Origin: Proteles cristata cristata | Lineage: Eukaryota > Chordata > Mammalia > Carnivora > Hyaenidae | Length of the DNA: 64,000 bases | NCBI GenBank assembly: GCA_017311185.1 | Contig: JAESUZ010003163.1 | Location: forward strand, 248,001 to 312,000 | Reading direction: 5' to 3' | Shown: positions 1-10,897 of the stretch, one piece after another | Position numbering within the stretch: position 1 is the first letter of the stretch | Layout of the letters: every line of letters begins with the position of its first letter | Notes under the pieces: generated by a model | Database searches by the model: none | What the model was told of the DNA's origin: nothing | Seen by the model: the letters and a program-made list of their open reading frames with translations, nothing else | Translations under genes and position numbers: made by a program

Positions 1-105
1 TAAAATGTTACCTTTGGGGGAACTGAGCAATACAAGTATCTCTATCATTTCTTAGACCTGCGTATGAATTTACAATTAGTGAAAAGTTTAATTAAAAGAC
101 TGGTT

Positions 106-283
106 GGGGCACCTGGGTGGTTCAGTTGGTTAAGCTTCTGACTTTGGCTCAGATCATGATCTCCAGTTTGTTAGTTCCAGCCCCACGTAGAGCTCTGCTG
201 TCAGCAGATCCTCAGTCACCCTCTCTCTTTGCTGCTACCCCACTCGAGTTTTTTCTGTCTCTTAGAAATAAACATTAAAAAAC
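106..283 (+). mobile_element. CAN-SINE, diverged
   Basis: Begins with the GGGGCACCTGGGTGG head and ends in an AATAAAcattaaaa tail. The middle is diverged and the CT-rich segment is short. Confidence 0.9.
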
Positions 284-369
284 CTGTTAAGTCGAGAAGA
301 GGAACTAATAAATCTGTTACTTTGATACTTCGTATTATCATTTGATTATATGAATTTGTTTACTTAGTT

Positions 370-655
370 TTTATCTTATTTTACTTAAAGATTTCAAACC
401 TACAGAAAATTTGAAAGTATGGTACAGTGAACACCCACATACTCTCCCTTTAGATTCAATAGTTATTTTACCACATTTGTTTATCTTCTCTTTCTTTGTG
501 TATGTGTGTGCATGTGTATATACACACAAATACTCATATTCCGTCATGCATGCATCGTGACATTTCACTCTTAAAAACAGTGTACATTGGCTAAGAGCAA
601 CAAAATAACATTCTCCCATTCAACCACAATACCATTAATGCTTCGAAAGAAAATT
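370..655 (-). mobile_element. Old L1 3'-region remnant
   Basis: Reads like the reverse complement of an ancient mammalian L1 3' region (acccacatactctccctt, then ttttaccacatttgt, then cattctcccattcaaccacaatacc). The 82-codon frame on the minus strand here is part of this debris. Confidence 0.5.
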
Positions 656-837
656 TAAAGGTTTCATAATATATGGGGTGAAGGGGGTCAGTATGGGACA
701 TATTAGTTTGAGGTCTAGGTGGAAAATTAAAGTATTATGAATGGGGATTTGGAGTTAAGAGAGTTGTTGGCTGGGTAAAAAGGAACAGTTAACATTTACT
801 GAGAATGGTTAACATTTATTGGAAGTGGTGTGGTTAA

Positions 838-1045
838 GAATACATATTGTGGAACCTCATTGAGTTTGTTTCCCGTTGCCAAACTCAGTACCTGTGTATT
901 TTACAAGTTACTTACCTGCTCTTACACCCAATTTCCTCATCTTTAAAAAATGGGGATGAGAGTACCTATCCACTGAGTTAATGTGAGAAATAAATGCCTT
1001 AAAACATGTAAAATAAGTCTTATAGTACCAACTTAAAAGCTGTAC
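838..1045 (+). mobile_element. MIR SINE
   Basis: Carries the MIR core and tail: cctcatctttaaaaaatggggat, gagaaataaatgccttaaaa. Lies end to end with an oppositely oriented MIR. Confidence 0.75.
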
Positions 1046-1054
1046 TCAAATTAG

Positions 1055-1256
1055 CCATTATTTACTTAACATTGAGTAAGTGCCAAGAATTACGGGTTAA
1101 TATGTGAATTATCTCATTTGGTCATTACCAAGTAATGAGAAAACTGGAGCTTAGAGAGATTTAATGCAGATTTGAGAGTCGTAAACAACATGATAAATAA
1201 TAAGGTTAAATTGGATGGGATTGAATCCAGTGCTCTCAGACCCATATACTCCATCT
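1055..1256 (-). mobile_element. MIR SINE, reverse orientation
   Basis: Reverse complement of MIR: tatttacttaacattgagtaag, attatctcatttggtca, gagaaaactggagcttagagag. Confidence 0.75.
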
Positions 1257-1266
1257 CCATCTCTGA

Positions 1267-1382
1267 TTCTCAGACCAGCAGCTTCAGCATCATCTGGGAA
1301 CTTGTTAGAAATGCAGACTCTCAGACTTCACACTAGATGTGCTGAATCAGACTCTGCATTTAAATGAAGTTTCCAGTTCAGA
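1267..1382 (+). mobile_element. MER5A-like hAT element
   Basis: Matches the MER5A body: cagcagcttcagcatcatctgggaacttgttagaaatgcagactctcag. The terminal repeats are eroded. Confidence 0.75.
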
Positions 1383-1409
1383 AAATGTGGAGGCCTCATT
1401 AAATGGTGT

Positions 1410-1565
1410 AGTTAAAAGGCTCAGGAGGTAGCACACCAGATTTGGATGGGCCTAACTTTAGGTTTTAGCTTTGTGACCTGGGCAGGTCTTTTCCTGTGGA
1501 CCTCAGTTTTCTCATCTTTAGGTGAGGCAAGTTGTCTTTTAGCTCTAACATTTTATGGTTCTAAG
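1410..1565 (+). mobile_element. MIR-type SINE
   Basis: Shows tttgtgacctgggcaggtc, then cctcagttttctcatcttta, then an MIR-like end (agctctaacattttatggttctaag). Confidence 0.6.
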
Positions 1566-1875
1566 TCCCAGGTCTTTCACTGGGTTTGAATAGTGGAGGA
1601 GGTAAATGGTGATTTGGGGTAGGAGGATCAGCATAAATACACTTATGAATGAGTATACCATGAGTGGAAAATTCTGGATTTTACTAAAAGAAGTGCGTTT
1701 TCATATAACTTTATCCTTTCCAAATTTTGTGTTTGAATTAAAGGGAAAATTTCACCAGAAGCTTAAAATTTAGGAAATATATTCTTTCAGCATGTCTTCA
1801 AATCTGGGGCCCCACATTTAAGGCTGATGTGCTAATGCTAGTGTGGCAATTATTTTTTCATTATTTGGCTTATTG
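1566..1875. other. Unique sequence
   Basis: AT-rich sequence. I recognise no repeat, exon or RNA gene. Confidence 0.4.
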
Positions 1876-1880
1876 TAATT

Positions 1881-2084
1881 CTTTTTTTTTTTTTTAAATT
1901 TTGAGAGTGACAGAGCAGCAGTGGGAGAGGAGCAGACAGAGATAGGGAGACACAGAATTTGAAGCAGGCTCCAGGCTCTGGGCTATCAGCACAGAGCCAG
2001 ATGTGGAGTTTGAACCCACAAACCGTGAAATCATGACCTGAGCTGAAGTCGGCTGCTTAACCAGCTGAGCCATCCAGGTGCCCC
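1881..2084 (-). mobile_element. CAN-SINE
   Basis: Reverse orientation: T-rich tail, GA-rich middle, tRNA-derived end gagccatccaggtgcccc. Flanked by short direct repeats (taattctt). Confidence 0.93.
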
Positions 2085-2089
2085 TAATT

Positions 2090-2547
2090 CTTAAGTTAAC
2101 ATGTCATAGTTGGATACATTTTATATTAAGTTCTAAAATGGTATTTTTTAATCTAAAATTCAAATTTGGTTTCCATATTTGCCAGAGTTCCCTCACTTTC
2201 CTTTAGACTTTCTGAAGGCATTGACAGTGTCTGCTATTTCTTTGAACATGCAGGGAATTGTCTAAAATAAACAGATTTTAGTGTGACCTGGGTAACCATT
2301 TGTGAGTATTTTATTTACATACTTTTTTTGTAAACATGTTATTAATTTCTTTGGAGATGAAAAAATCCAGATCTTCCCCCCTAGAACATAGTTTCAAAGT
2401 AATCTTTAGGATTATCTTTAATTTTAATGTCAAACTCAGGTTGAGTGACTGAGGAAGAGGGGTGGTATCTGGTATACAGTAAGGTGGAGAGTAAGTGGTA
2501 TAGGTGCTTGTGGGGAGCTAAATGAGGTTAAATCAGAAGCTAGAGAC
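2090..2547. other. Unique sequence
   Basis: No recognisable coding exon or repeat between the SINE and the Tigger1 element. Confidence 0.4.
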
Positions 2548-2940
2548 TACAGGTATACCTTGTTCTATTGCACTTTGCAGATACTGTATTTTCTACAGAT
2601 TGAAGGTCTGTGGTAACTCTGGGTTGAGCAAAACAGCTCCATTTTTCCAACAGCATTTGCTCATTTTGTGTCTCTATGTCATATTTTTGTAATTCCACAG
2701 TAGTTCAGACTTTTTCATTATTTTATTTGTTTCTGTGATCAGTGATTTTATATGTTGGTTTTGTAATTGTTTTGGGGTTCTATTCTATGAACCACACCAA
2801 TACAAGATGGCAGATTTAATTGATAAATGCATGTGTTCTGACTGCTTCACTGCCTTTGTTGTTCCCTCATCTCTACTTCTCAGGCCTCCCTATTCCCTGA
2901 GACACAACAATGTTGAAGTTAGGCCAATTAATAACCCTAC

Positions 2941-4820
2941 AATGATCCTTAAGTGAAAGGAAGAATCTCATGTCTCTCCCTTTAAATCAAAAGCCAGAAA
3001 TGATGGAGCTAGGTGAGGAAAGGCATGTTGAAAGCCAAGATAGGCTGGAAACTAGGCCTCTTCCACTAGTCAAGTTGTGAATGCACAGGAAACCTTCTTG
3101 AAGGAAATTAAAAATGCTACTTCAGTGAACACGCAAACGATAAGAAAGCAAAACAGCCCTGTTGCTGATAGGGAGAATGTTGTAGTGGTCTGCTTAGGGA
3201 GATCAAACCTGCCACAGCATTCCCTTCAGTCAGTGCCTTATCCTGGGCATGGCCCACCTTTCGATTCTGTGAAGGCTGAAAGAGGTGAGGAAGCTGTAGA
3301 AGAAGAGTTTGAAGCTCGCAGAGGTTGGTTTATGAGGTTTCAGGAGAAAAGCCATCTCCATGATAAAAAAGTGCAAGGTGAAAGAGTAAGTGCCGATGTA
3401 GAAGCTGCAGCAAGTTATCCAGAATCTTACCTAGTTGAGATCATTAACAAATGTGACTACACAAAACAATAGCTTTTCAGTACGGACAAAACCACCTTCT
3501 GTTGGAAGAAGATGCTATCTAAGACTTTCATAGCTAGAGAGGCAGAGTCAGTGCCTGATTCAAAACGTCATTTTATTTTATTTTATTTATTTTAAATGTT
3601 TATTTATTTTGAGAGAGAGGGAGAGAGAGAATCCCAAGCAGGCTTCGGACAGAGCAGAGCCTGACATGGGGCTTCAACTCTAGAACTATGAGATCATGAC
3701 CTGAGCTGAAATCAAGAGTAGGATGCATAACTGACTGAGCCACCCAGGCATCCCCTAGCCCAAAACAGGCTGGGTCTCTTGCTAGGGGCTAATGGAGCTG
3801 ATGGCTTTAAGTTTTGATGCTTCTTTACCAACCCGAAAATTCCAGGGCCCTTAAGAGTCATGCTAAATCTACTCTACCTGTGCTTTACAAATGGAATAAC
3901 AAAAGCCTGGATAACAGCACATCTGTGTACAACATGGTTTACTAACTATTTTAAGCCTGCTGTTGAGATCTGCTCAGAAAGAAAGATTCCTTTCAGAATA
4001 TTCCTCTCAGTGACCTAATAGCTCTGATAGTGTTGTTTTTCTGTTTGCTAACATCCATCCTGCAGCCCATGGATCAAGGAGTAATTAAATTTTTAAGTCT
4101 TATTATTTAAGAAGTACATTTCATAAGGCTATATAGCTGCCATAGATAGTGATTCCTCTCATGCATCTGGGCAAAATAAGTTGAACACCTTCTGGAAAGG
4201 ATTCATCATTCTAGATGTCATTAAGAACATCTGTGATTCACAAGAAGCGGTCAGAATATCAACATGAGCAGGTGTTTGGAAGAAGTTGATTTCAGTGCTC
4301 GTGGATGACTTTCAGTGGAGGAAGTAACTGCATGTGGGATGAAGACAGCAAGAGAACCAGAATTAGAAGTGGAGCCTGAAGACATGACTGAATTGCTGCA
4401 GTCTCGTGATGCAGACTCATGGATGCAACCAGAATGGATGAGGAGTTGCTTCTCAAGAAAGTGATTTCTTGAGATAGAATCTAATCCTGGTGAAGATGCT
4501 GTGAAGGTTGTTGAAATGACAACAAAGGATTTAGACTATTATATAAACTTAGTTGATAAAGCAGCAGCAGGGTGTAATTTGGAAAGAAGTTCTGTGGATA
4601 AAATGCTATCAAATGGCATCTCAGACTGCAGCAGAAGAGGTTTGTGAAAGGAAGAGTCAATGTGGCAGACTTCATTGTCTTATTTTAAGAAATTGCCACA
4701 GTCACCCAAGCCTTCAGCACCCACCACCCTGATTAGTTAACAGCCTGATCAATGTTGAGGCAAGACCCTCTATAAGCAAAAAGATGACAGCTCACTGAAA
4801 TCTCAAGATGATGATTGGTT
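2941..4820 (+). pseudogene. Decayed Tigger1 transposase
   Basis: Remnant of the pogo-type transposase (N-terminal helix-turn-helix/CENP-B-like DNA-binding domain, then a DDE/D catalytic domain). The consensus start ATG is recognisable at 2941, but a small deletion runs it into TGA after four codons. The longest surviving frame, 3077-3472 (131 codons), covers the second DNA-binding part (FEARRGWFMRF) and ends at TAG where the consensus has Gln. A codon for the first catalytic Asp (GAC at 3485-3487) survives just beyond the stop, but its neighbour Glu has become Lys. A SINE at 3571-3755 splits the catalytic domain, and further indels follow. Non-functional; resemblance to TIGD-family genes reflects shared origin only. 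Confidence 0.9.
3571..3755 (-). mobile_element. CAN-SINE inside Tigger1
   Basis: Reverse-oriented copy ending cactgagccacccaggcatcccc-like. It interrupts the transposase remnant, so it is younger than Tigger1. It has the atcccaagcaggct variant of the middle. Confidence 0.92.
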
Positions 4821-5039
4821 TAGAGTCTTTTAGTAATATAGTATTTGTAAATTAAGTTACGGTGTGTGCATTGTTTTATAAGACAGTGCTATTGCATACT
4901 AATAGATTAGGTAGTGTAAACATAACTTTTTTATGCACTGGGAAATAAAAAATTTCATTTGATTCACTTTATTGCAGTATATGCTTTATTGTGACGGCTT
5001 GGGATTGAACCTGCAGTGTTTTAGAGGTATGCCTGTACC

Positions 5040-5500
5040 ATTTCCAAACTCTTTTGTCTTTTTATCCTCTAGGATTAAAAAAAAAAAGTTGTGTTCTAAC
5101 TCCTGTGCTGGCTGCCATTTTCTTTTCTCCCAGGTTTAAGAGCATAAAGACAGCAAGTCTGGGAAGGCCAGAGATAGAAGAGAGGTTGTTCTAAAGGTGT
5201 ATGATAGGGGGAGGAAATTTGTTCTGAAAGTAACATGCTTATCTGGGTAAGTGTGATCTCATTTGCCTCTGTAGCGTTTGTTGGCAGGACCCCAAGAGAG
5301 TCTTGTCTACTCAAGATTGCCTTCAGACTTCTTCTAAAACAAGTGTGGCTGTGATTTAAAACCCTTCTCCAAACAATAAATATTCTAGAGGAAGGAAGAG
5401 AAGTAGATTATAGAAATTGGCAGCTGAAGGATTTTGTTGATGGATTAGTCTGTTTCTCCATACCACTGCTTGAGATTGGAAGACTAGAATATTTTATCAG
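5040..5500. other. Unique sequence
   Basis: A plausible splice acceptor (ttcttttctcccag at 5121-5134) is followed by frames that all hit stops within 20 codons, so I do not call an exon. Confidence 0.4.
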
Positions 5501-5504
5501 TGTA

Positions 5505-6058
5505 ATTTGTTTAAAGAAAAACAGGTTTATTGCAATATAATTGACATACAATAAATTGTATATATGTATACATATATGTGCAATATGATAAGTTTTGATA
5601 TATGTAGACACTTGTACATTATCACAGTAAAAATAGTGAACATATTCATGATTCCCAAGAGTTTCCTTGAGCCCCTTTGTAATCCTTACTTACTATCCCT
5701 CCCTACTTCTCTTTTCCTAGGTAACACTAGATGTGTTTCTGTCACTGTATATTAGTTTGTGTTTCCCAGAGGTTTATATAAGTGGAATCATACAGTATAT
5801 ACCTTTTTTTTTGGGGGGGGTTGCTCTTCATCTACTCAACATAATTATTTTGAGATTCATCCATGTTGCAGACTATGTTAATATCTCATTTCTTTTTGGT
5901 GCTTTTCCACTTTGTGGATGTACCATTATTTATCTAGTTTACCTGTTGGCAAACATTTGTATGCCATTCTTTGAACAAGTGCTTTCATTTTTCTTGAGTA
6001 AATACCTGGAAGTAGAGTGGCTAGATAATATGGTAGGTGAACTTTTAACTTAAAAACA
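5505..6058 (-). mobile_element. L1 3' end
   Basis: Reverse-complement L1 3' UTR and end of ORF2 (tttattgcaatataattgacat, ggaatcatacagtatataccttt, tacctggaagtagagtggct). The frames of 63-106 codons here are antisense L1. Followed by an (AAC)n run at 6054-6070. Confidence 0.85.
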
Positions 6059-6080
6059 ACAACAACAACAAACCTTTTAA

Positions 6081-6210
6081 GGGGTTCCTAGGTGGCTCAG
6101 TCAGCTAAGTGTCTGACTCTTGATCTCAGCTCTGGTCTTGATCCAGGATCATGTGTTCAAGCCCAGTATTGGGCTGTGCACTGGGCGTGAAGCCTACTTA
6201 AAAAACAAAA
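6081..6210 (+). mobile_element. CAN-SINE, short older form
   Basis: tRNA-derived half (ggggttcctaggtggctcag) followed by the gaagcctacttaaaaaa end. It lacks the long CT-rich tail. Confidence 0.85.
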
Positions 6211-6282
6211 ACCAACTTTTAATTTTAGAATCATTTTAGATTTACAAAGAAGTTACAGTGACAATACAGAGTTCATGTGTAT

Positions 6283-6505
6283 TGGGGTCAGCAAATCTTT
6301 CCTGTAAAAAATGAGATTGTAAATATTTTAGGCTTTGTGGACCCAGTGATCATTCTTGGAAGTACTCAACTCTGCCAACATAAGGCAAAACCAGCCATAG
6401 ACAGCAAGTAAGTGAACGAGCATGACTGTGTTCCAATAAAACTTGATTTATAAAAACAGTTGGCAGATTGGATTTGGCCTCTGGGCTATAGCTTGCTGAC
6501 CCCTG
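6283..6505 (+). mobile_element. hAT-type MITE (MER1-like)
   Basis: Ends ggggtcagcaaa and tgctgacccctg are inverted repeats. The interior includes attttaggctttgtgg and gttccaataaaacttgattta. The short flanking tgtgta repeat fits a hAT target duplication. It lies inside the old L1. I am not sure of the exact family name. Confidence 0.75.
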
Positions 6506-7332
6506 CTGTGTACCCTTTACCCAACTTCCTAACTTTTAATCTGGTATAGCTGTGGTACATTTGTCAAAACTAAGATACTAACTTTGCTACGAAATTATTA
6601 ACTACAAACTTTATTTGGACACCAATGGTTTTCCCTCAGTGTCTTTTTGTTTCAGGTTTAAATCCTGCATATCACATGATATTTAGTTACTATGTCTGCT
6701 TAGTCTATTGTTATCTGTATAGACTCCTGGGTATTCTTTTATTGTGGGTTTGAATCTAATACTTTTTGTTCCCTCAAATTGTTATTGGTTTGACCATTGG
6801 GAGTTTTTTTAGGTTGACTGTACTGTATACATATCTTCATTTTTTCTTGTTTGAATACTTACTTTCTGGCTGAAAAGCATTCCATTGTACTCCTTTTTGT
6901 TTATCCATCACATGCTGGACATTTGGGTGGTTTCTACTTTTTGGCTTTTATGAATAATAGCTGTATGTATTTGCTAATAGGTGTTGTGTGGTTGTATATT
7001 TTCTTTTCTCTGGGGTAGGGCCCTCGTAGTAGGATTGGGGTTATATTTAATTTTTTAATAATAAACTGCCAAACTTGTTTACCAAAGTGACTATACAGTT
7101 TATATTCTCAGCAGCAATGTGTAAGAGTTCGAGTTTCTCCACAGTATTATCAATACTTGTTATTGTCTGTCGTTTTGATTATAGACATCTGGTAGGTGTG
7201 AAGTTGTATTTCATTGTTGCTTTGATTGGTATCTCTCTAATGCTAATAGTGTCCAGCAACTTTTTATATATTTAATAACTATTCACATGTTTTTGTGAAA
7301 TTTCTAAGATCTTTTGCCTATTTAAAAAATCG

Positions 7333-7551
7333 GGGAGGGAGATGCCTAGGTAGCTCTGTTGATTAAGCATCTGACTCTTGATTTTGGTTCAGGTCATGAT
7401 CTCATGGTTCATGAGATTGAGCTCTGTTGGGCTCTGTGCTGACCGTGTGGAGCCTGGTTTCAATTCTCCCTCCCTCCCTCCCTCCCCTGCTTGTGTGCAT
7501 GCCTGCACTCCACCCCCCCCAATAAATAAACATTTAAAAAATTATTTAAAA
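7333..7551 (+). mobile_element. CAN-SINE
   Basis: Plus-oriented, with tcaggtcatgatctcatggttc and an AATAAATAAA tail. A (CCCT)n run lies at about 7462-7485. The 100-codon frame at 7378-7680 is this SINE read through into L1. Confidence 0.92.
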
Positions 7552-7830
7552 ATTTGGTTGTCAGTAGTAAGTTATGTATATATCCTGGGTATAAGTCTTT
7601 TATCAGAAATATTTTTTTCAGAAGTAAGATTTTTACATAAATTTTTTTCTCAGTCTGTAGTTTTTCTTTACAGAATTTAAAATTTTGGTGAATTCTAATT
7701 TATCCATTTATAGTTGAGTTTTTATTATCATATCTAAGAAATAGTCCTTATTCAGGGTCACAGAAGTTTTCTCTTAAGTTTCCTTTCAGAAGTTTTATTG
7801 TTTTAGATTTTATATTTAGGTCTATGAATG

Positions 7831-8020
7831 TTGGTGGTTTCTTTTGTTTTTGTGTTTTGAGGTGGGGAGGGGCAAAGAAGGAGAGAGAGAATCACAAGCA
7901 GGCTCTGTGCTATCAGCGCAGAGCCCAACACAAGGGCTTGAGCTCATGATCCATAAGATCATGACCTGAGCCGAAACCAAGAGGTGGTTGCTTAACCAAC
8001 GAAGCCATCCGGGCGCCCAG
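7831..8020 (-). mobile_element. CAN-SINE in L1
   Basis: Flanked by a perfect direct repeat gtctatgaat (7820-7829 and 8020-8029). Confidence 0.92.
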
Positions 8021-8107
8021 TCTATGAATCATTTTGAATTGATTTTTGCATATCGCGTGAGACATTGATCAAAGCTTTTATTTTGGGCGAGGTTTTTTTC
8101 TAATACG

Positions 8108-8329
8108 TTAAAAAAATTTTTTTAATGTTTCATTTTTTTTTTAGAGAGACAGTAAGAGCGGGGGGCGGGGGGCAGAGGGCAGAGAGAGAGGGAGACACAG
8201 AACCTGAAGCAGGCTCTAGGCTCTAAGCTGTCAGCACAAAGCCTGATGCGGGGCTTGAACCCACAAACTGTGAGATCATGACCTGAGCCAAAGTCGGAAG
8301 CTTAACCAACTGAGCCACCCAAGCACCCC
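8108..8329 (-). mobile_element. CAN-SINE in L1
   Basis: Full-length reverse copy with a G-rich variation (gcggggggcgggggg) in the middle, ending gagccacccaagcacccc. Confidence 0.93.
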
Positions 8330-8878
8330 TGGGGAGAGGTTTTTTATTTTTATTTTTGTTTTGTTGCATGTGTTCTAGCACTATTTTGTTGAAAAGGCCA
8401 TCCTTTATTTACTGCATTGTGTTTCTACTTTTGTTGAAAATCAGTTGCCTATGGACTTTTTTCTGGACTGTGCATTCTGTGTTACTCAGTTTGTGGGCTA
8501 ATACCACATTGTCTTAATTACTGTAGCTTTGTAATAAGTCGTAATATTAAGTAATGTTAATAATTTTCACTCTGCTATTTATTTTTAGTTATTATGGCTA
8601 CTTTTGTCCTTTTTTAAAAACATTCATTTATATATGAATTTTAGAATTCGTTTATCAGTTTCTATTTAAAAAGCCTGCTTCAATTTTTATTGAGATGTTG
8701 TTGAATGTATTTGCCAATTTGTGGAAAGCAGATGCAGTAACAGTATTTAGTTTTCTGTTCAACGAAAATGTATCTCTCTCCATTTGTTTTTTTCTTTAAT
8801 TTTGCACAGAAAAACTGAATATTTTAAAGACTCTTTGCTAGTATATAAATACACTGTTGAGTTTTATATATTGGTTTT

Positions 8879-9109
8879 GTGTTCTTTTTTTTTTAATGTT
8901 TATTTTTGAGAGAGAGACAGGGAGAGAGAGAGAGAGAGAGAGAGAGTGAGTGTGTGAGCGGGGGAGGGGCAGAGAGAGAAGGAGACCCAGAATCCAAAGC
9001 AGGCTCCCGGCCTTGAGCTGTCAACACGTGGGGCCTGACCTTACAAAGTGTGAGATCATGACCTGAGCCGAAGTCAGATGCTCAACCAACTGAGCCATCC
9101 AGGCTCCCC
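8879..9109 (-). mobile_element. CAN-SINE in L1
   Basis: Perfect 15-bp target duplication ttatatattggtttt (8864-8878 and 9110-9124). Contains a (GA)n expansion at 8921-8947. Confidence 0.95.
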
Positions 9110-9724
9110 TTATATATTGGTTTTATATTCTGTAACCTTTCTCTACTCAGCTCTTTTAGAAGCCTTTTTGTAGATTCCTTTGAATTTTTTACATAGGTGA
9201 TCATATGGCCTGTGAATAAGATACTTTTGCTTTTTTCCTAATCTAAATACCACCTTTTTTTTTCTTGTCTTATTGCACTGTCTAGAACTTCCCGTAAAGT
9301 GTGTAATAGAAGTTGCCGGATCAGACATCCTTGTCTTGCTCCCCACTTTAGAGCAAAGCCTTCTTGGTTTCACGGTTTCCCTTTGATTTCTTCCTGAATC
9401 TATGGATTATTTAGAAGTACGTTATTTAGTTTCAGATATTTCAGGGTTTTTTTTCAGAGAGCTTTCTATTTGATTTCTGATTTAATTCCATTTTGGTCAG
9501 ACAAGATAACTTTATATCACTGATGTCCTTTTAAATTTATGGAGAGTTGTGTTATGGCCCAGAGTGTGGTTTCTCTAAGTGTTCTGTGTGCACTTGGGAG
9601 AATATGGATTCTACTGTTGTTGATTAGAATGCTCTATAATGTCAATACAAGAGCTTTCAAAGTCTTTTACTAGAAAAGGAGTGAAGTATGAAATGGATTT
9701 ATTTCCCTTTTTCTAAATCTGTAG

Positions 9725-9825
9725 CTCGAATTCTTGGAAATCTGTCAGCTCTTCTAGTTGCAGAGCAGCTTCCTGATTGGAATGACAGCTTTGAACTGGA
9801 GGATATTATTTCATTAATGCACTAA
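9725..9825 (+). CDS. Probable last coding exon of an unidentified gene
   Basis: Not covered by any repeat I recognise, although it abuts the L1 to its left. A T/C-rich run (9699-9719) leads to AG at 9723-9724, a good 3' splice site. The exon then opens in phase: its first two bases (CT) would complete a codon from the upstream exon, and 32 further codons plus ATG CAC lead to TAA at 9823-9825. The peptide reads like real protein: an RILGNLSALL stretch that resembles an armadillo/HEAT-type helix, then an acidic tail (LPDWNDSFELED) ending IISLMH. No partner exon is visible to the left, so the preceding intron would exceed 9.7 kb. I do not recognise the gene. It could instead be a chance frame, a decayed exon or an alternative terminal exon. 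Confidence 0.45.
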
Positions 9826-9860
9826 TCAGCCACAGAGATTACCCAATTGGCTATTTAATA

Positions 9861-9866
9861 ATTAAA
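9861..9866 (+). promoter_or_regulatory. Possible poly(A) signal ATTAAA
   Basis: First ATTAAA after the candidate stop codon, followed by a T/G-rich stretch (gttgcttgtaattctttg). It would give a very short 3' UTR. The next canonical AATAAA is at 10302-10307, inside a plus-oriented SINE. Confidence 0.2.
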
Positions 9867-10106
9867 TGAAGTTGCTTGTAATTCTTTGAGCATACACAGA
9901 ATCAGTTAAATTAACCCTGTATTGCCCAGTAGGCTTGGGGTATTCTATGAAAATAGAGAAGCCTAAATATCCTTGAAAACTCTGGTAAGATGCATATGTT
10001 TCAGTCAGGTTCAAGAGAAGTAACTTATTTAAGAGGCATATTAAGTACGAATGAACAAAAATACAGGTCCAGAAACTATAGTCCTCTGACAACTTGAGTA
10101 TTTATT
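9867..10106. other. Unique sequence, possible 3' UTR
   Basis: Repeat-free. If the exon at 9725-9825 is real, this is the most likely 3' UTR. Confidence 0.3.
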
Positions 10107-10122
10107 AACAGTGTTCTTGGGT

Positions 10123-10327
10123 AGGGGACGGGGGCACCTGCGTGGGTCAGTTGGTTAAGTGTCTGACTCTTGTTTTCTGCTCAGGTCATCATCTCACAGT
10201 TCATGATCTCCCTATCAGGCTCTACACTGGCAGCGCAGAGGCTGCTTGGGACTCTGTCTCTCTGCCCCTCCCCTGCTCGAGCTCTCTCATTTTTCTCTGA
10301 AAATAAATAAACATTAAAACAAAACAA
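10123..10327 (+). mobile_element. CAN-SINE
   Basis: Flanked by a perfect 16-bp repeat aacagtgttcttgggt (10107-10122 and 10328-10343). The tail holds AATAAATAAA at 10302, a usable poly(A) signal on the plus strand. Confidence 0.95.
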
Positions 10328-10542
10328 AACAGTGTTCTTGGGTCTTAAAGGAAAAGCTTTTATACCAACACTTCTTTTGGATAGAAATTTGAGATGAACC
10401 CTCTTCAATGCCCGGTTTATTGTTTGAGGAAATTTCAGTGTAAAGCCATTTCTTTGGTTGTTTCATCATGTCCTTGCAACAGATAGTCTGGTAAGACATA
10501 GGATAAGGTTGGTGAAAGAGAAGGCTGTGCTGGATTTTAAAT

Positions 10543-10739
10543 GTGTATTTATTTTTGAGAGAAAGAGACAGACTGCAAGCAGGGGAGGGGCAGAGAGAGA
10601 GAGAAGGAGATACAGAATCTGAAGCAGGCTTCAGACAAGCATGGAGCTCAGCACAGGGCTTGAACTCATGAACCTTGAGATCATGACCTGAGCGAAAGTT
10701 GGATGCTTAACCAACTGAGCCACCCAGGAACCCCATGCA
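10543..10739 (-). mobile_element. CAN-SINE
   Basis: Perfect 13-bp target duplication ctggattttaaat (10530-10542 and 10740-10752). Confidence 0.95.
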
Positions 10740-10897
10740 CTGGATTTTAAATCATAGATGATGGACAACGTATGGACTAGAATTACAGAATTGGAAGAGA
10801 CCTTGAATAAGATGACCTTATTTCAACCTCTCATTTTACAGATGCGCAAACCAATGGTTGGGGAAATTAAAATACAGAAAGTTAGGTCCTTGTCTAA

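Larger units (their letters stand above)
2550..5035 (+). mobile_element. Tigger1-type DNA transposon, nearly full length
   Basis: A Tc1/mariner-superfamily (pogo/Tigger) element. Its ends are inverted repeats (CAGGTATACC at 2550 and GGTATGCCTG ending at 5035, 9 of 10 bases complementary). A TA dinucleotide sits immediately outside each end (2548-2549 and 5036-5037), as expected for this superfamily's TA target duplication. The interior follows the Tigger1 consensus from end to end, including the non-coding 5' region, a dead transposase and the 3' region. After removal of one SINE (3571-3755) it is about 2.3 kb against roughly 2.4 kb for the consensus. It is immobile: the transposase is broken and the copy carries mutations throughout. 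Confidence 0.93.
6206..9655 (-). mobile_element. Long old L1 with four SINEs and one hAT insertion
   Basis: Reverse-complement L1. 3' UTR-like sequence lies at 6211-6282 and 6506-6830; the end of ORF2 is near 7070 (aactgccaaacttgtttaccaaagtg). ORF2 then continues at 7552-7830, 8021-8107, 8330-8863 and 9110-9655 (for example acatccttgtcttgctcccc and ttttggtcagacaagata). No open reading frame of consequence survives. It is interrupted by insertions listed separately. Confidence 0.85.

Noticed and set aside
5121..5200. Acceptor-like ttcttttctcccag followed by a short frame
   Set aside because: Every frame hits a stop within about 20 codons and there is no poly(A) signal nearby.
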